Shown here: positions 36,245-46,982 of the stretch, piece after piece | Layout of the letters: the number at the start of each line of letters is the position of its first letter | Position numbering within the stretch: position 1 is the first letter of the stretch | Assembly (NCBI GenBank): GCA_022453515.1 | Contig: JAJNNY010000003.1 | Span: forward strand, 248,001-312,000 | Length of the DNA: 64,000 bases | Direction: 5' to 3' | DNA from: Astrocystis sublimbata | Taxonomy: Eukaryota > Ascomycota > Sordariomycetes > Xylariales > Xylariaceae | The notes under the pieces: model-generated | Database searches by the model: none | Told to the model about the DNA's origin: nothing | The model's input: the letters and a program-made list of their open reading frames with translations, nothing else | Made by a program: the position numbers and the translations under genes

Positions 36245-36814
36245 CTTATTGTGTAAATGTAAACACTGTTGGTGTATTTGCGGTGAGTGGCCCGCCCTGC
36301 ACAGAGCTCTCTATAACACCAATAAGTACCCCGGCCTTCACTTGATCTCATATGGGTTCAAGAAAATGGCGCAAATTCTCAGTAAGCGGACGGGAATCAG
36401 TTGAATGGGCTCTTTCTGACTGATGACCGCAAGTGATTGCGTGATTGGTGATTGGTAAACAGGGAATGGGTAATTGTTCGTTGGATTACTGCCAGCTGTG
36501 AAGGCAAGTCAACGGTAGCAGCCAGCTGCGGACATCTGTGTTCGTTCATAAGACCCTGGCCCAGGTGGTGCGCACTCCCGCCAGTCAGAATCGTCTTACC
36601 TCCATCTCCATGTATATAGTACCTTACCTAGGTACATGTAGGTTTCGAATCTCACCAGGAGGAGATGGCCTGATTCCCTTGCCGACAAGCTTCAATTCCG
36701 AGGTCCTTGGTAGGCAATTGCTTATTACTTACGTGCCTCCTTAACGTACTATTCCCCGCCGAACATTGTGGCGAATACACGTCGTGCTGCCAGCTACCGT
36801 ACAATTAATTGACC
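36245..36814. other. Divergent promoter region
   Basis: Separates the start codons of the thioredoxin (minus) and the following unknown gene (plus), so it should hold both promoters. A TACCTAGGTA palindrome lies at 36625-36634. No gene seen. Confidence 0.6.
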
Positions 36815-37848
36815 ATGGCTCCCAAAGAAGCGAGCCTCTTGGGAATTTCACGCGAGCTCCGGCAGCAGAGTAAGTTCATTATTCATAGGGCCCCGATAGC
36901 TGTCTTGTTGTCACTTTGGAGCCTGAATTTGTACGCTTCAGTGCATCGAAGAAATCTGTGTCGCCTGGATATGTGACTTATAAGAGCTGACCTGACCGGC
37001 CTAGTCTACGGCTACGTGATGCGCCTTAGTCTTGATTATGAGATTGCTAAGTATGCAGATGGGGCTTGCGATGCTGGATTCCGGACGTGCATATACCGGA
37101 ATCGCGACAGTATGACCATCTCTTGGGTCAGTCTTCTTCTGAGCTGCAAGTATATCAACACTGAGCTGAGTGCATACATGAGCTCTCCTTCAATATTGGG
37201 CAATGAAGACCTGCATACTTATCAATTGGATATCCGCGGAACTAGGTAAAGTGCTCGAGTCTTATACTCGCTCTTCTAACATGTCTCTATAATTATTACC
37301 TCTTGTATTCTGGGGCACATCCCATTGAAGAGGAACGATCTGCTGATTCCAGCGTGCGCAGTCGTGGCACACTCATGTCGTCTCAGTGGCAAAGAATCTC
37401 CTGCCCCCCTTCTAAGGCCAGAAGAGTCCTTGTCAATTATTACGTCGGAATCAACCAGCTTGATCGACGTATCCACATCTGGGGGAGCGGCGGCCCAATG
37501 CCAATTCTCAGACAGTTATATCAAACATTGAACCTTTTACTTCAGAATGGGCCCATTCTCAGTCGAAGTACAGCGCTGCAGCACCCTTTGAACCTGGAAA
37601 GCCTGCACTTCATCGTCATTCCCGACAAGATCTGTGACGAGGGTGGCATTGAGTCGTTCCTCAAGGACCTGGGTAAATGTGGTTTTCTGCGAGGTTACAT
37701 CGACCGCATCTACGTCAAAAGTTCGGCAGGCGATGAAGATTTCGCAGTAGAAGGAGTGGAAAATGTCGAAGTTCCGAGCTTTTGGGACGGCTATGGGTTC
37801 GAATGGGGTCCCGATTACAAGAAGTCTGTGCAATGGAAAGACCAGTGA
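36815..37848 (+). CDS. Fungal protein of unknown function with F-box-like N terminus
   Basis: Not assigned to a family I can name. Exons 1 (36815-36869) and 2 (37005-37245) are well supported: GTAAGT and TAG junctions join as GISRELRQQ|IYGYVM, a pattern (Leu...Pro/Ser-x-ELR-x-x-IY-x-x-V) common at the start of many fungal F-box-like and uncharacterised proteins. The third exon runs to the stop at 37848 and encodes a 160-odd residue segment ending FWDGYGFEWGPDYKKS; its start is ambiguous, with frame-compatible acceptors at 37352 and 37361. With the first, the protein is 263 aa. It contains NLESLHFIVIPDKI and GFLRGYIDRIYVKS, which look like folded strands and helices. No catalytic motif is seen. 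Confidence 0.6.
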
Positions 37849-38608
37849 TGTTGTCGATCATGCAAATATAGATTATATCTGCTTTCTCTACTATCCAGGC
37901 TCTATCAGTCATGACGCACAACCCTTGGATAGCGAAAGTTAGTTGCTACATAATTAATTCTAGCCCAGCCTCGAAAACTTGAGTTTATTTCCGGTTCGAT
38001 TCTTAGTCACGGCATTCTTCACCTCAGCATCACAAGTCTGAGGTTAGTTCTCTATGCACCTAGCACGCACGAAGACTATCTTTAGAATTCACCACTTCTT
38101 AATAGGAATCGTTACAATTCGAGCTGCTGAGTAAGCCATGAACATCAGTCGTATAAGCAACCAGCTGGGTTAACTTGTATTTCAGCGAAAAGATTCATTG
38201 TCCTAAGTCCTAGGATATTTTGTTTCCCGTGTGAAATGATTTGTTCAATACATTGGCAGATAGTTATACGTATATATAATATCCTAATAATAATATCTAC
38301 AGGGGAGTTTTCCTACCTTCGGCTTAAGCTAGAGTTGCGAGATTGAGGTGACATTTCATTACTTCGGTAACAGCAATTAATTGATAACTTTCTACAAGAG
38401 AAGTTTTATAAGACAATCCATTGTTTTAGTCGCGTTTCCTTTGTATTGCAGGCAAACAAGGGTATTTGTATGTAAACAGTCGGCACCCCTCTAGTGTTAT
38501 ATAAAGATGGAATGCGACATATTAAGGGCAAAGGGGCAGATCTCTGATTGAAAAACCTTTACATGATTGAGTATTAATCTTTCTGAGAAGATATTTAAAC
38601 AAGTTGCC
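37849..38608. other. AT-rich intergenic region
   Basis: Spacer between two plus-strand genes, strongly AT-rich around 38260-38410. No gene or structured repeat seen. Confidence 0.6.
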
Positions 38609-39343
38609 ATGCCACCAGTCATTTTCTTAGTCGGCTGCACTGCAAGCGGCAAAGGGACATTCGGGAAACGCTTGGCCGAAGAATTCAATTGCTACCATAT
38701 TTCGCTTGGAGACGAGTATAGAAGTATGAAAAAGACACTTCGCAGATCAATAGTCGGCATGACCGGGGAGATCAACAAGTGTGTTGTTAGAAAACAGGTA
38801 ATCCCCAAATCTGCTCTGCTGGCTCGATTCGGGTCTGGTCGTGTCCCAGTAGTTCTACAATACCACAACGCTCGATCACAATGCGGTAAACGTCCCAACT
38901 TTGGCGCAGAGATACTGCGCGACAAGATTGCAGGTATCGCTTCAGTGTGGGCGCCACGAGCAATTATCATTGATGGCGTACACACCGAAATCGAGGCCAA
39001 CGCAACTGAATTTCGACGAATAGTAAGCGACTTTGCTCCTTCTTATTCCGGTTTGACAATACACATCCGCTGTCCGAGAAGCACTGCAAAGGCACGGTAT
39101 CTGAAGCGCGCTCGTTCCGGGAGCACCACTGACGAATCATTCGAGCACAGAATGTAAGGCTACGAGGTGTTCATGCAAGATTTTCTCGACCGGTTGAGAG
39201 GCGAGGGGACTGTGGTGGAGGCAGTGAATGACGACACGATGAATGTGGATGAGGCTTACCAGTTTCTACGGGAGAAGCTGAACGATGTGCCGATTTGGAG
39301 AAACATCATCGGAAATCCTATCAGAGATCACAGTGGAAGTTAG
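38609..39343 (+). pseudogene. P-loop nucleotide kinase-like gene with in-frame stop
   Basis: Resembles adenylate/UMP-CMP-type nucleotide kinases. The first frame opens MPPVIFLVGCTASGKGTFGK with a Walker A motif (G9...GKGT at 14-17), continues with HISLGDEYRSM, where such kinases bind the acceptor nucleotide, and IIIDGVHTE in the Walker B position, and includes a basic lid-like segment (RCPRSTAKARYLKRA). At codon 183 (39155-39157) a TAA interrupts the frame; the same frame then continues without another stop for 61 codons (GYEVFMQDFLDRLRGEG...) to TAG at 39341-39343, and this part looks like the kinase C terminus. Either it is a recent pseudogene, a truncated but active protein of 182 aa, or a 45-nt in-frame intron (39154-39198, GTAAGG...GAG) removes the stop together with part of that conserved segment. 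No other damage is visible. Confidence 0.65.
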
Positions 39344-39883
39344 ACATTCGAATACTTTGAGCTCCCCGAGCTGTCAGTTTAGTTATTAATTAGGTAGTAA
39401 AACAAAAGTATCACCCCATACAGTTAAGATACCACTCGTATGGACTAAATATCTTGTAGATATACACCATTGATTAGCACCAGAGAACACTATGCTGCCT
39501 GTTGCAAAGGCTTTTAGAAGGAAGGAATTTAGTCAAGCGAGTAATTTATCATGTCCATAAAACCTCGAAGTTGGCGACCTATTACTACGAGAATATCGTA
39601 TGGACAAGTATAGTTTTGATTGTATGGTATTCTTAGAGTTACGACCCGTATACCAATTGCGGATCAATATGGTTTGATGCCATGGCTCTGCGCCCTGCCC
39701 AGGTTTGTTTGTATTGGCGTCGTGTGCACTTGCGACCCGAGTTCAGAAACCGTCGAGAATCCGAGTGCGACCATTCGGAAGACAATCGATGAGAATTACC
39801 GTTGTCCAATGGATCTAAACCCTTGACAGCGGCAGCGCTGTCATCCTACTGGGTAGTCAACCGAGAGGTCTCACTCCATAAAG
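39344..39883. other. Convergent intergenic region
   Basis: Lies between the 3' ends of the kinase-like gene and the C2H2 gene. AT-rich, no gene or structured repeat seen. Confidence 0.6.
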
Positions 39884-40711
39884 CTAGCCACTGGCAGCGA
39901 TAACATTCGAGGAGAGGATTTGGCCACCAAGACTGGAACCGCCACCGCCTTCGTTACCGCCTTTACCAGGCCCACGCTTGTCTCTATCCCACTTGCGGAG
40001 TTCGGGGTCTATGTATCTGAGTGATCCATCATCATCATCGTCGTCGTCGTCATCGTCATCGGTATCGCCGTAAATCTCACGGATGTTTTGGTCGATGTTG
40101 CTGTTGTCATCTTCTCCGACTGGTGTGAGTGCATCATTGTCTTGCCTGCGTCTCTCCCTACCGCGGTCGTTGACACTCCTCTTCTTGCCTCTGGATGTCG
40201 CCTCAACTATGGTACTCTAGGTCAGTCACATCGTTCCGTGGTATCATTGCAATAGAATAAACAATGCGCAAAGAATGATGAGCGGAATAACAGTAAGACC
40301 CGGGACCGAGCGATTACTTACCACCGTAAAGTCGTTTGAGAGGTTTAGACGAACCTCTATACCAGTGATGCCTCCGATAATGAGCCAGAATAGCAAGAAA
40401 ATTCGGACTTTGGTGCTTGCAGCCCTCCGACTTGCACTCGTAGTTGCCTTTAACCATCTGTCGCTGGTAGGAGCCCGCGGCATGGAAGTTGGAGTTATGC
40501 GATCTGATGTTGCTAAGCTGGGTTAGCATCTGCTATCCATGGGAGGAGTTCGACTCGTTCAGAGAGAGTCTTGGAAACCTGTATAAGTAGGTATGTAGCG
40601 TTGGTGGGCAGGCGTTCGCCATCCCTGAAAACCAATAGTTTTGGAAATACTTACTGAGGTTCTCCAGTCATTGTGTGGTTGCAAGGAGTGCCATCTCGGA
40701 GTCTCAGACAT
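39884..40711 (-). CDS. Small protein with a single C2H2 zinc finger and an acidic run
   Basis: Unnamed family. Proposed exons are 40711-40655, 40517-40322 and 40206-39884, giving 191 aa. Exon 1 reads MSETPRWHSLQPHNDWRTS. Exon 2 carries YECKSEGCKHQSPNFLAILAHYRRHH, which fits C-x4-C-x12-H-x3-H at C47, C52, H65 and H69. Exon 3 has a basic segment (SRGKKRS...RGRERRR), a DDNSNIDQNIREIYG segment, an uninterrupted run of 11 aspartates, then YIDPELRKWDRDKRGPGKGG and a glycine-rich end. The first intron (40518-40654, 137 nt) is long for this window and contains another possible acceptor, so the exon 1/exon 2 join is the weak point. The acceptor for exon 3 was chosen because earlier AGs give immediate stops. 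A nuclear or nucleic-acid-binding role is inference only. Confidence 0.62.
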
Positions 40712-43063
40712 AGGTAATTACCATCCAGGTCTTGGAGTTATGGGTGTCAGTTTCAGTTGGAACAACTTAATTGTCAAGTAAAGGGTAAGGTCGGAATTGG
40801 AGCGCGCTTACAGTATATACCGTTGCTGTCCTGGCTTTTGACACCACTTGTATTTTTGCGACTTCTCGAGAGTTTTGGCATGGCTGCAATTTGGTCGTTG
40901 ATGCTTGGTTGTTGTAGGTCAGGTTTGTGGGTAAAGCAAGTGCTTAGTTCCCCAGCTGTAGCAAGAAGTCAACCTTCGGTGATAAAGTTGCTCGTAGCAC
41001 GGTGGGCTCCGCGAGTTTGTGACCGAGTTTGTAGCCGAGCGTTAAGCGAGCTATTAACCAGTCCTGCCTATGGGAAGCACCCATAGGCAGGACATGCTGG
41101 GGAGCAACACCCAAGGCGACCGCTGGCTGAGACTGCACACCACACAACACCAAACCCAAGCAACTAGCGCAACCGACACCTCGACGCGTCTTCTGCAATG
41201 CAGCTGTCAATCCAGGTACATCCTGATAAGTCTCCATGACAGTCATTGTGAGAAGGTTAGCCGCAGGCTTGCCTCTCAATATGAAACGAGGTGGCTAAGC
41301 CGCGATGGCCAACTTGTCCTAGGACAACCTTTCATGGTTAGCAAAAAGTCACTCTGAAGAGTAAAGGCAACTGGGTCCTTACTGATCCGATGAATATACT
41401 CTTGGATGCCGAGGCTATCTTGTCAGTGTCCACCTTGGTCTCTGGTTCTCTATAAAAACTCTCGTGGAGTAATTATAGGATGGACCGTGGCCGGTGGGCA
41501 CTCGACACCAGGCAACAACATCGCAAGGCAAGGCGCGACTTTCGGGACCCATGGCATCTGTCGTGTTCTTCGATAGATAAAGAAGCGAGCGAGAAGAGCA
41601 AAGCATGCAGTGTTTCCCGCAAAGGCTGTGAAGGAGTCAGCATGTTGCTCTAAGAATGCATTGTCAACTGTTTCCCAACAAGGTCTTACCGAACATAGAA
41701 CCAAGCAGGCTGTTTGTTCATGCTTCCTTATGATTCAACATATTGGAGCAGCACACATGAGAGAACATTGTTCTCGCTACGCACAAATTGAAGAGGCTGA
41801 GTTGGAAAAGGTTTTGAAGTTTTGGATGTTGGATCACAACAATGTGATCGAGTTTTAGTTGGAGAGAAGGGCTGGGGCCAAAGAAGAGTTGTGGGGACCA
41901 AGTGAATAGGTAATTATAATGCTGTTGACCTGGCACGTGGCCGGATGAATCCCGGAGAAACTCCGACATCTTCATTCAATACAAGTACCTTGTAGATCAA
42001 GAAGACTCGATAAAGAACGTCAATGGTACTTCCAGGCGTGCTATGGAACTGGACAAGATAATACTTATGCCTATGGGAGGGACCTGACTACAACAACCTA
42101 ACCATGCACAGAGAAATTGGGCACCATAATCAAAAGCATGGAGTCTCGGTTCCTGAGTTATATATCACGATATGCTCCGTACTGAATATTACAGCACGCT
42201 TCAACCCCTCCAATATTAGGAATTTAGAATGACTGACTTGTAGAACTAGGTAGTTGGAAACTTAATAGACTGGTTCTACTTCGGTCAGCAGTGCTACTAA
42301 TAATTATCAATTGTATCACCATTAAAGTATCGAATTATCAACTTTTATCGTTGTTGGACGCCCTTGCAATGACAACATAGAGCGGGATGCCGTCTTCCCC
42401 TTGCTCTTTACCGTAGTGTAATTATTTCCATGAGACTATGACATTAAGGATGATCTCTATATCAGTATAGAGTATAGGTAGAGGTCATAGTGAGGACCAA
42501 AATTCCTAGGAAATCCAAAGGCAAAAGACAGATGCACGTCTAAGCCGGGTAGGGAGTGATCACTAAATGTTCTTGTTCAGCAATTGCTATAGTATTATAA
42601 TACTATCAATTATGCAACCGAAGCCAGCGGACAACGGTGAATAATTAAGCCTCACAGATGCTACTGAGGATTATCAAGTTGAACTACCCGTACCTGTAGC
42701 AGCAGCCGACTACTGTAATTTATTTCGAAACAATATTTACATTGCGAGATATCCGTAGCAATTGCACCAGCTGATCACCTTATGTATCCAGTGTCAGTGA
42801 AGGTACCTCGGTACTTACGGAGTAAGTATTAGCGTACAGTGCAGGTGCAGTCAGTGAATGCGACCAGCGCACGGACCGTCCACTATCAGCGATAAGCCCC
42901 TCCAACGGCTGGCCCCGAAAGCCAAGGATAGGTACATCCATGCCTGTTGTACAGACTACCCCTCCAAAGCTAAAAAAAAGTTGCTTGCAATATTGAGTTG
43001 AGTTGCGCGCATCCATACCCGAGCCTACCCTACACCTACAGCAAGAGGCGAGGTCTACAAGGG
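40712..43063. other. 2.3-kb divergent intergenic region
   Basis: Between the starts of the C2H2 gene (minus) and the TSR4-like gene (plus). It contains a perfect 14-bp inverted repeat with a 5-nt loop (41061-41093). Open frames around 41415-41900 exist on both strands but none has recognisable protein features. AT-rich from 42100 to 42760. A gene of unknown type cannot be excluded. Confidence 0.5.
41061..41093. repeat. Perfect 14-bp inverted repeat, 5-nt loop
   Basis: The arms GTCCTGCCTATGGG (41061-41074) and CCCATAGGCAGGAC (41080-41093) are exact reverse complements separated by AAGCA. Flanking bases do not extend the pairing. It is about 350 bp upstream of the C2H2 gene start. Confidence 0.95.
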
Positions 43064-44565
43064 ATGCCGAACTACGACAGCGACTCGTCAGCCGGTGAAG
43101 AGGACGAGGAGTTCACAGAGACCAATGTGCTCCTAGGGTACGCGTCCAAAGACGCAGGAGACGACACTATAAGTCGGCTGGGCGGGCGACCAGTGAGTTG
43201 GCTCGAGCCTCTATTATCCCTTTCCCGCCGTGACCGAATAACAAAACTCATGCGAAAAACCCGATCGCGTAGGAATGGTACGACCCCTCGACCCCTCCGT
43301 CCGCGGCCCTGGCGAAGTGCCACATCTGCCAGGACCTGATGGTGCTCCTGTTGCAGCTGGACGCCGAGCTGCCCGACCGATTCCCCGGCCACGAGCGCCG
43401 CCTCTACGTCTTCGGATGCCAGAAGAGGAGCTGCAAGCGGAGGGCCGGCAGTATCAGGGCGCTGCGCAGCTTGCGGGTCGCGCCGGGGAGCAAAGCCGCT
43501 GCCTTGAACGGTGACAACAACAAAAAGAAGAAGGAGGAAAAGCCCAAACCCAAGGACGAGCCGAAAGCCCCCAGTAACCTGGGCGAGACGCTCTTCGGCG
43601 CAAAGACCCTAGGTGGCGGTGCGTCGGGGGCGGCGAACCCTTTCGCGACTGGCGGCGCATCCGCATCGAGCAACCCCTTCGCGAGCGCAAGCAATCCTTT
43701 CAGCAATGCGCCCTCCAAGCCCGCTGCCGAACCTCCCAGTAATGATACCCAACCCACGAGCGAGAGCGAGACGAAGGCGAAGACGGAAGCGCAGAAGACG
43801 GAAGAAGATGTGAAAGAATTACCAAAGACGTTCGCCGAGACGCTATCTCTGAACAACAACGACAACAACCCATCAACACCCCCCACTCCACAAACACCTC
43901 CCGAGCCCTGGCCGCCAGAGGCCTCTCAGCCGAAACCGTACCCCGTATCCTACCTCTCCGACGCCGAGTTCGAGACTCTCGACCCCACACCCCTTCCAAT
44001 TCCACAGGCCACAAGGATGGACATAGACGACACCTCTGGCTCGGGTAGTGGTAGCGGCGGCGGTGGTGGCGGCAAGGAGGACAAGGAAGTCTTCGAGTCG
44101 GCCATGGACGCCGCCTTCCAGCGCTTCGCGGACCGGTTGGAGCAGAACCCCGAGCAGTGCATCCGCTACGAGTTCGCCGGCGCCCCGCTGCTATACTCCA
44201 AGACCGACGCCGTAGGCAAAGCCCTCGCCCCTGCTCCTTCGCAGCAGCCCGAGGGGACGGGGGTGACTGTGGTTTCGTCGGCAGCCGCCGGCGGCGGCAC
44301 CAAGGGAATGCCCCGCTGTCCGAACTGCGGGGGGGCCAGGACCTTCGAGGTCCAGCTTTGTCCGCATGCCATCACGGAGCTGGAGGCGGACGAGCTGTCC
44401 CTCGAGGGCATGGACTGGGGCACCATCATTGTGGGCGTGTGCGAGCGGGATTGCCAGGCTAGGCATGTGGAGGAGGGCCAGGTCGGATACCTGGAGGAAT
44501 GGACGGGAGCGCAGTGGGAGGAGATGGGCTCCGCCGCCCCTGGTGGTGGTGGAAGGCGGTCATGA
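43064..44565 (+). CDS. TSR4: TSR4/PDCD2-like ribosome biogenesis protein
   Basis: Yeast Tsr4 is a dedicated chaperone of ribosomal protein Rps2 and is needed for 20S pre-rRNA processing; this is its likely role. Two exons, 43064-43192 and 43273-44565, give 473 aa; the join LGGRP|EWYDPSTPP is in frame. The N-terminal part has an acidic start, the LGxxSKD-type VLLGYASKDAGDDTISRLGG and a Cys-rich zinc-binding region (AKCHICQDLM, FGCQKRSCKRR). A long low-complexity middle follows, with NPFA/NPFS repeats, KKKKEEKPK and Gly/Ser runs. The PDCD2 C-terminal domain starts near residue 330 and includes RYEFAGAPLLY, MPRCPNCGGARTFEVQLCPHAI and MDWGTIIVGVCERDC, matching the conserved Cys pairs and the W-G-T-I-x-V-x-C signature. 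Strongly GC-rich third positions. Confidence 0.93.
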
Positions 44566-45392
44566 CGAGGATGAGACAGCCTATCTTGTTGAGTTGGCGA
44601 ATTGATTGCACAGGAGTCAGTTGGTTCAATCTCTATCTCGTAGTCGCCTGGACCGGATTTGTCACGTTAAACATATTAAACATGTTGTCGGCATCTCTCA
44701 TGTCTTACTCAAAAATCAAAGCGGTGCGTGTTGAAGCAAACTTTAAAATCTTGGCCGACTCAGATATGGGTTGGGGTATTTGGACGCCTGAAAAGACCCA
44801 AAATGTAAGGGAAGCGAGCCGTTGGAATAGGAAATGAGTAAAGTGCATTGAGCCGCTGTGGCGTTGACGCCCAATGAGGGCTTTGTCCAATCGTTTTTAA
44901 TGAGATATAAAGCGTGGAAAGAAAAAAGCTGCAACCCAAAATATGAGCTCACGCATAGAAATATCCCTAAGGCTATCGCAACTCAAGGTCGAAAGTGGTC
45001 GATTGGTAGCCATATTTTCGGTAGCTTCTTTTGTCATATTTAGGACTCAACCATCAACCACGCTGGAGATTCGCGTGGTCTTGACTACAGAAGGCAGTTA
45101 ATTCACACGTACCAACCTAACAACATTCGTTTTGTTGGGAATTTGTTGATCTCATTTATTCATTCCAGCTTGCTCGTGGCTCTACTCTCATAAAATTTCC
45201 TCTATCAGCCGTCGAGTCGCATCAAACCCATGTAAACAGCATCTGGAGTTCCGAACTGCAAGATGATATTTCCCCCAACGCCGTGAACCGAATTTTTTTC
45301 CCTCGTTCCCAGTCGTGCAAGCCTCGCACCTGAATACCCGCCCCGAGTCGTGGTAGTAATGGTAGGTAGTAGTAAAAGACGAAGAGCATGCT
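44566..45392. other. Convergent intergenic region
   Basis: Lies between the 3' ends of the TSR4-like and eIF3k genes. No gene or structured repeat seen; presumably 3' untranslated sequence and spacer. Confidence 0.6.
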
Positions 45393-46426
45393 TTACACTG
45401 TGTCCTCCCACGCCCGGCGGATCACTCTCGCGAACATGTCGACATTCACGTCCTCGCGGACCTCGGACTTCTTCGCCTCGTTCTCGGGGTTCTTGGGGAT
45501 CTGGACCATGCCACCGTTGACGGCCCAGCCTGCGGTCTCGGTGATGAATTTCTTGGCAGCATCGCCTTCCATGCCGAGCCACTGCTCCAGTAGGGATAGT
45601 TCTATCTCGCGGTAGGCGTGGCTGACGAGTGTGGCGATGCGCGTGCGGATGAGCTCCTCGAAGCCCTCGATGTCAGTGGTAAGATCGGCGTACAGGTCGT
45701 CCGAGTCGAGCGTGGCCCAGAAGCGGGCGTAGTGGGCACCCTGCAGCTGGTCGTTGAGCTGGCGCAGCTTGCCGACGGCCTCGGGGAGCTCCTCGTTCCG
45801 GGTGTTGGCGGGAGCAAGGATGGCTGGCGAGATGAGGTGGAGTGCGAGGGAGAATTGCGGCGAGGGGAAGCACGTCAGCGCCTTGACGAGGATGTTGGTT
45901 ATGACCTCGTCTTTGACGCGGTCGGGGTTGAGCTGGTATCTAGTTGCGCACACGAGGCGACGTTAGCATAGCTGGTCGAACATGCGGTATGGGATGACAA
46001 TGTGCGAATGCAAAGACGAAAGAAAGCGTCGCCAGTTGGTCAGATGGTATTATAAGTTTTGCTTCAGAACGGCCGAGGCTGTTTGGCCATGAACCATTTC
46101 AGGTAATAGGAAACGTTGACATAGAATCGTCATTCCAACATAGGGCGGTGGCTTTGTCGCAAGGGAAGCACAGGCATTCCTCGTAGCAGAAACACCGCCT
46201 GGGCATACCGGTAGAGGGAGGAAATGAAGAGAATAAAAGACACTATATGTGTAGCGACTCACAGCTTCAGCAGGGTCCGGTTCGCGTTCGAGTCGGTGTA
46301 CTGGTGCTCGCACTGGTGATGGACATAGTCCTCGAGGTTGCCGACGGCCTCGGGGTTGTACCTCTCGAGGCCGTTGATGATGGAGTTTATGACATCGGGG
46401 CGCTCTTGGGGGTCTTCGGAATCCAT
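45393..46426 (-). CDS. Eukaryotic translation initiation factor 3 subunit K (eIF3k)
   Basis: Non-core subunit of the eIF3 complex, which binds the 40S ribosome. Two exons, 46426-46263 and 45939-45393, give 236 aa, the family's usual length (about 220-240). The 323-nt intron has GTGAGT and CTAG and joins as RTLLKL|YQLNPDRVKDEVI. The N terminus carries the family signature GLERYNPEAVGNLEDYVHHQC; LVKALTCFPSPQFSLALHLI and GKLRQLNDQLQGAHYARFWATL belong to the helical HAM part, and the C-terminal half (IEGFEELIRTRIATLVSHAYREIELSLLEQWLG) to the winged-helix/PCI-like part of the CSN8/PSMD8/eIF3k family. Start chosen at the first ATG before the conserved block. Confidence 0.95.
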
Positions 46427-46982
46427 GTTGGCGTGTGTGATCGCGAGGTTTGCTGGACGATGGGTCGGAGGGAGTTAAAATTCGCAGTGCGGGCGGGTAG
46501 TGTGCCGGATCTTTGGTGGGTGGTGCGAGTGTGGTGGGGGAGGATTCGAATCACCACCCCCCGGTCTATTGCGCCTTGTGCGCGCTAAGCCGGGAATGGC
46601 TTAACCTATGCGCATATCCGATGCTTCCGCTCGCCTTTTCGTATACCGGATAAATGCAGGCGGGATCCACCCGGGGTGTCGGGGTACCTAGCCCCTAGGT
46701 ACGGAGCCATCCCCTTTCCGCCCCCCTGTCACCGCCTGCGTTGCTCGCGTCAATGGCCGTGCTTTCTCAGAATCTCAGTTGAGACGAAGAATCTGGGAGA
46801 TTGTATCTCTTCAATAATTCTCGATTTATTCTGGTATCTCTAGGTTTCTTTCGCGTTATAGTCTATCTAGGTAGGGATGCATACTGCAACCAAACTCTTA
46901 GCCAACGGATGGCCCTTGAAACATGGTCTTGCTGGGCTATTCTAAGCTGGTCTGAAATTCTGAATCAGATAGCATTAGGCTT
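46427..46982. other. Intergenic region between eIF3k and phosphoglycerate mutase
   Basis: Upstream of eIF3k and downstream of the mutase, both minus strand. It contains an inverted repeat, GTACCTAG / CTAGGTAC separated by CCC (46684-46702). A GATTCGAATC-type word near 46542 resembles a tRNA B-box but no tRNA fold could be drawn around it. Confidence 0.6.

Noticed and set aside
43404..43886. 160-codon minus-strand frame
   Set aside because: Antisense shadow of the low-complexity middle of the TSR4-like gene.
46530..46610. Possible tRNA (GATTCGAATC word on the minus strand)
   Set aside because: The T-arm stem does not pair and no acceptor or anticodon stem can be drawn, so only the B-box-like word is present.
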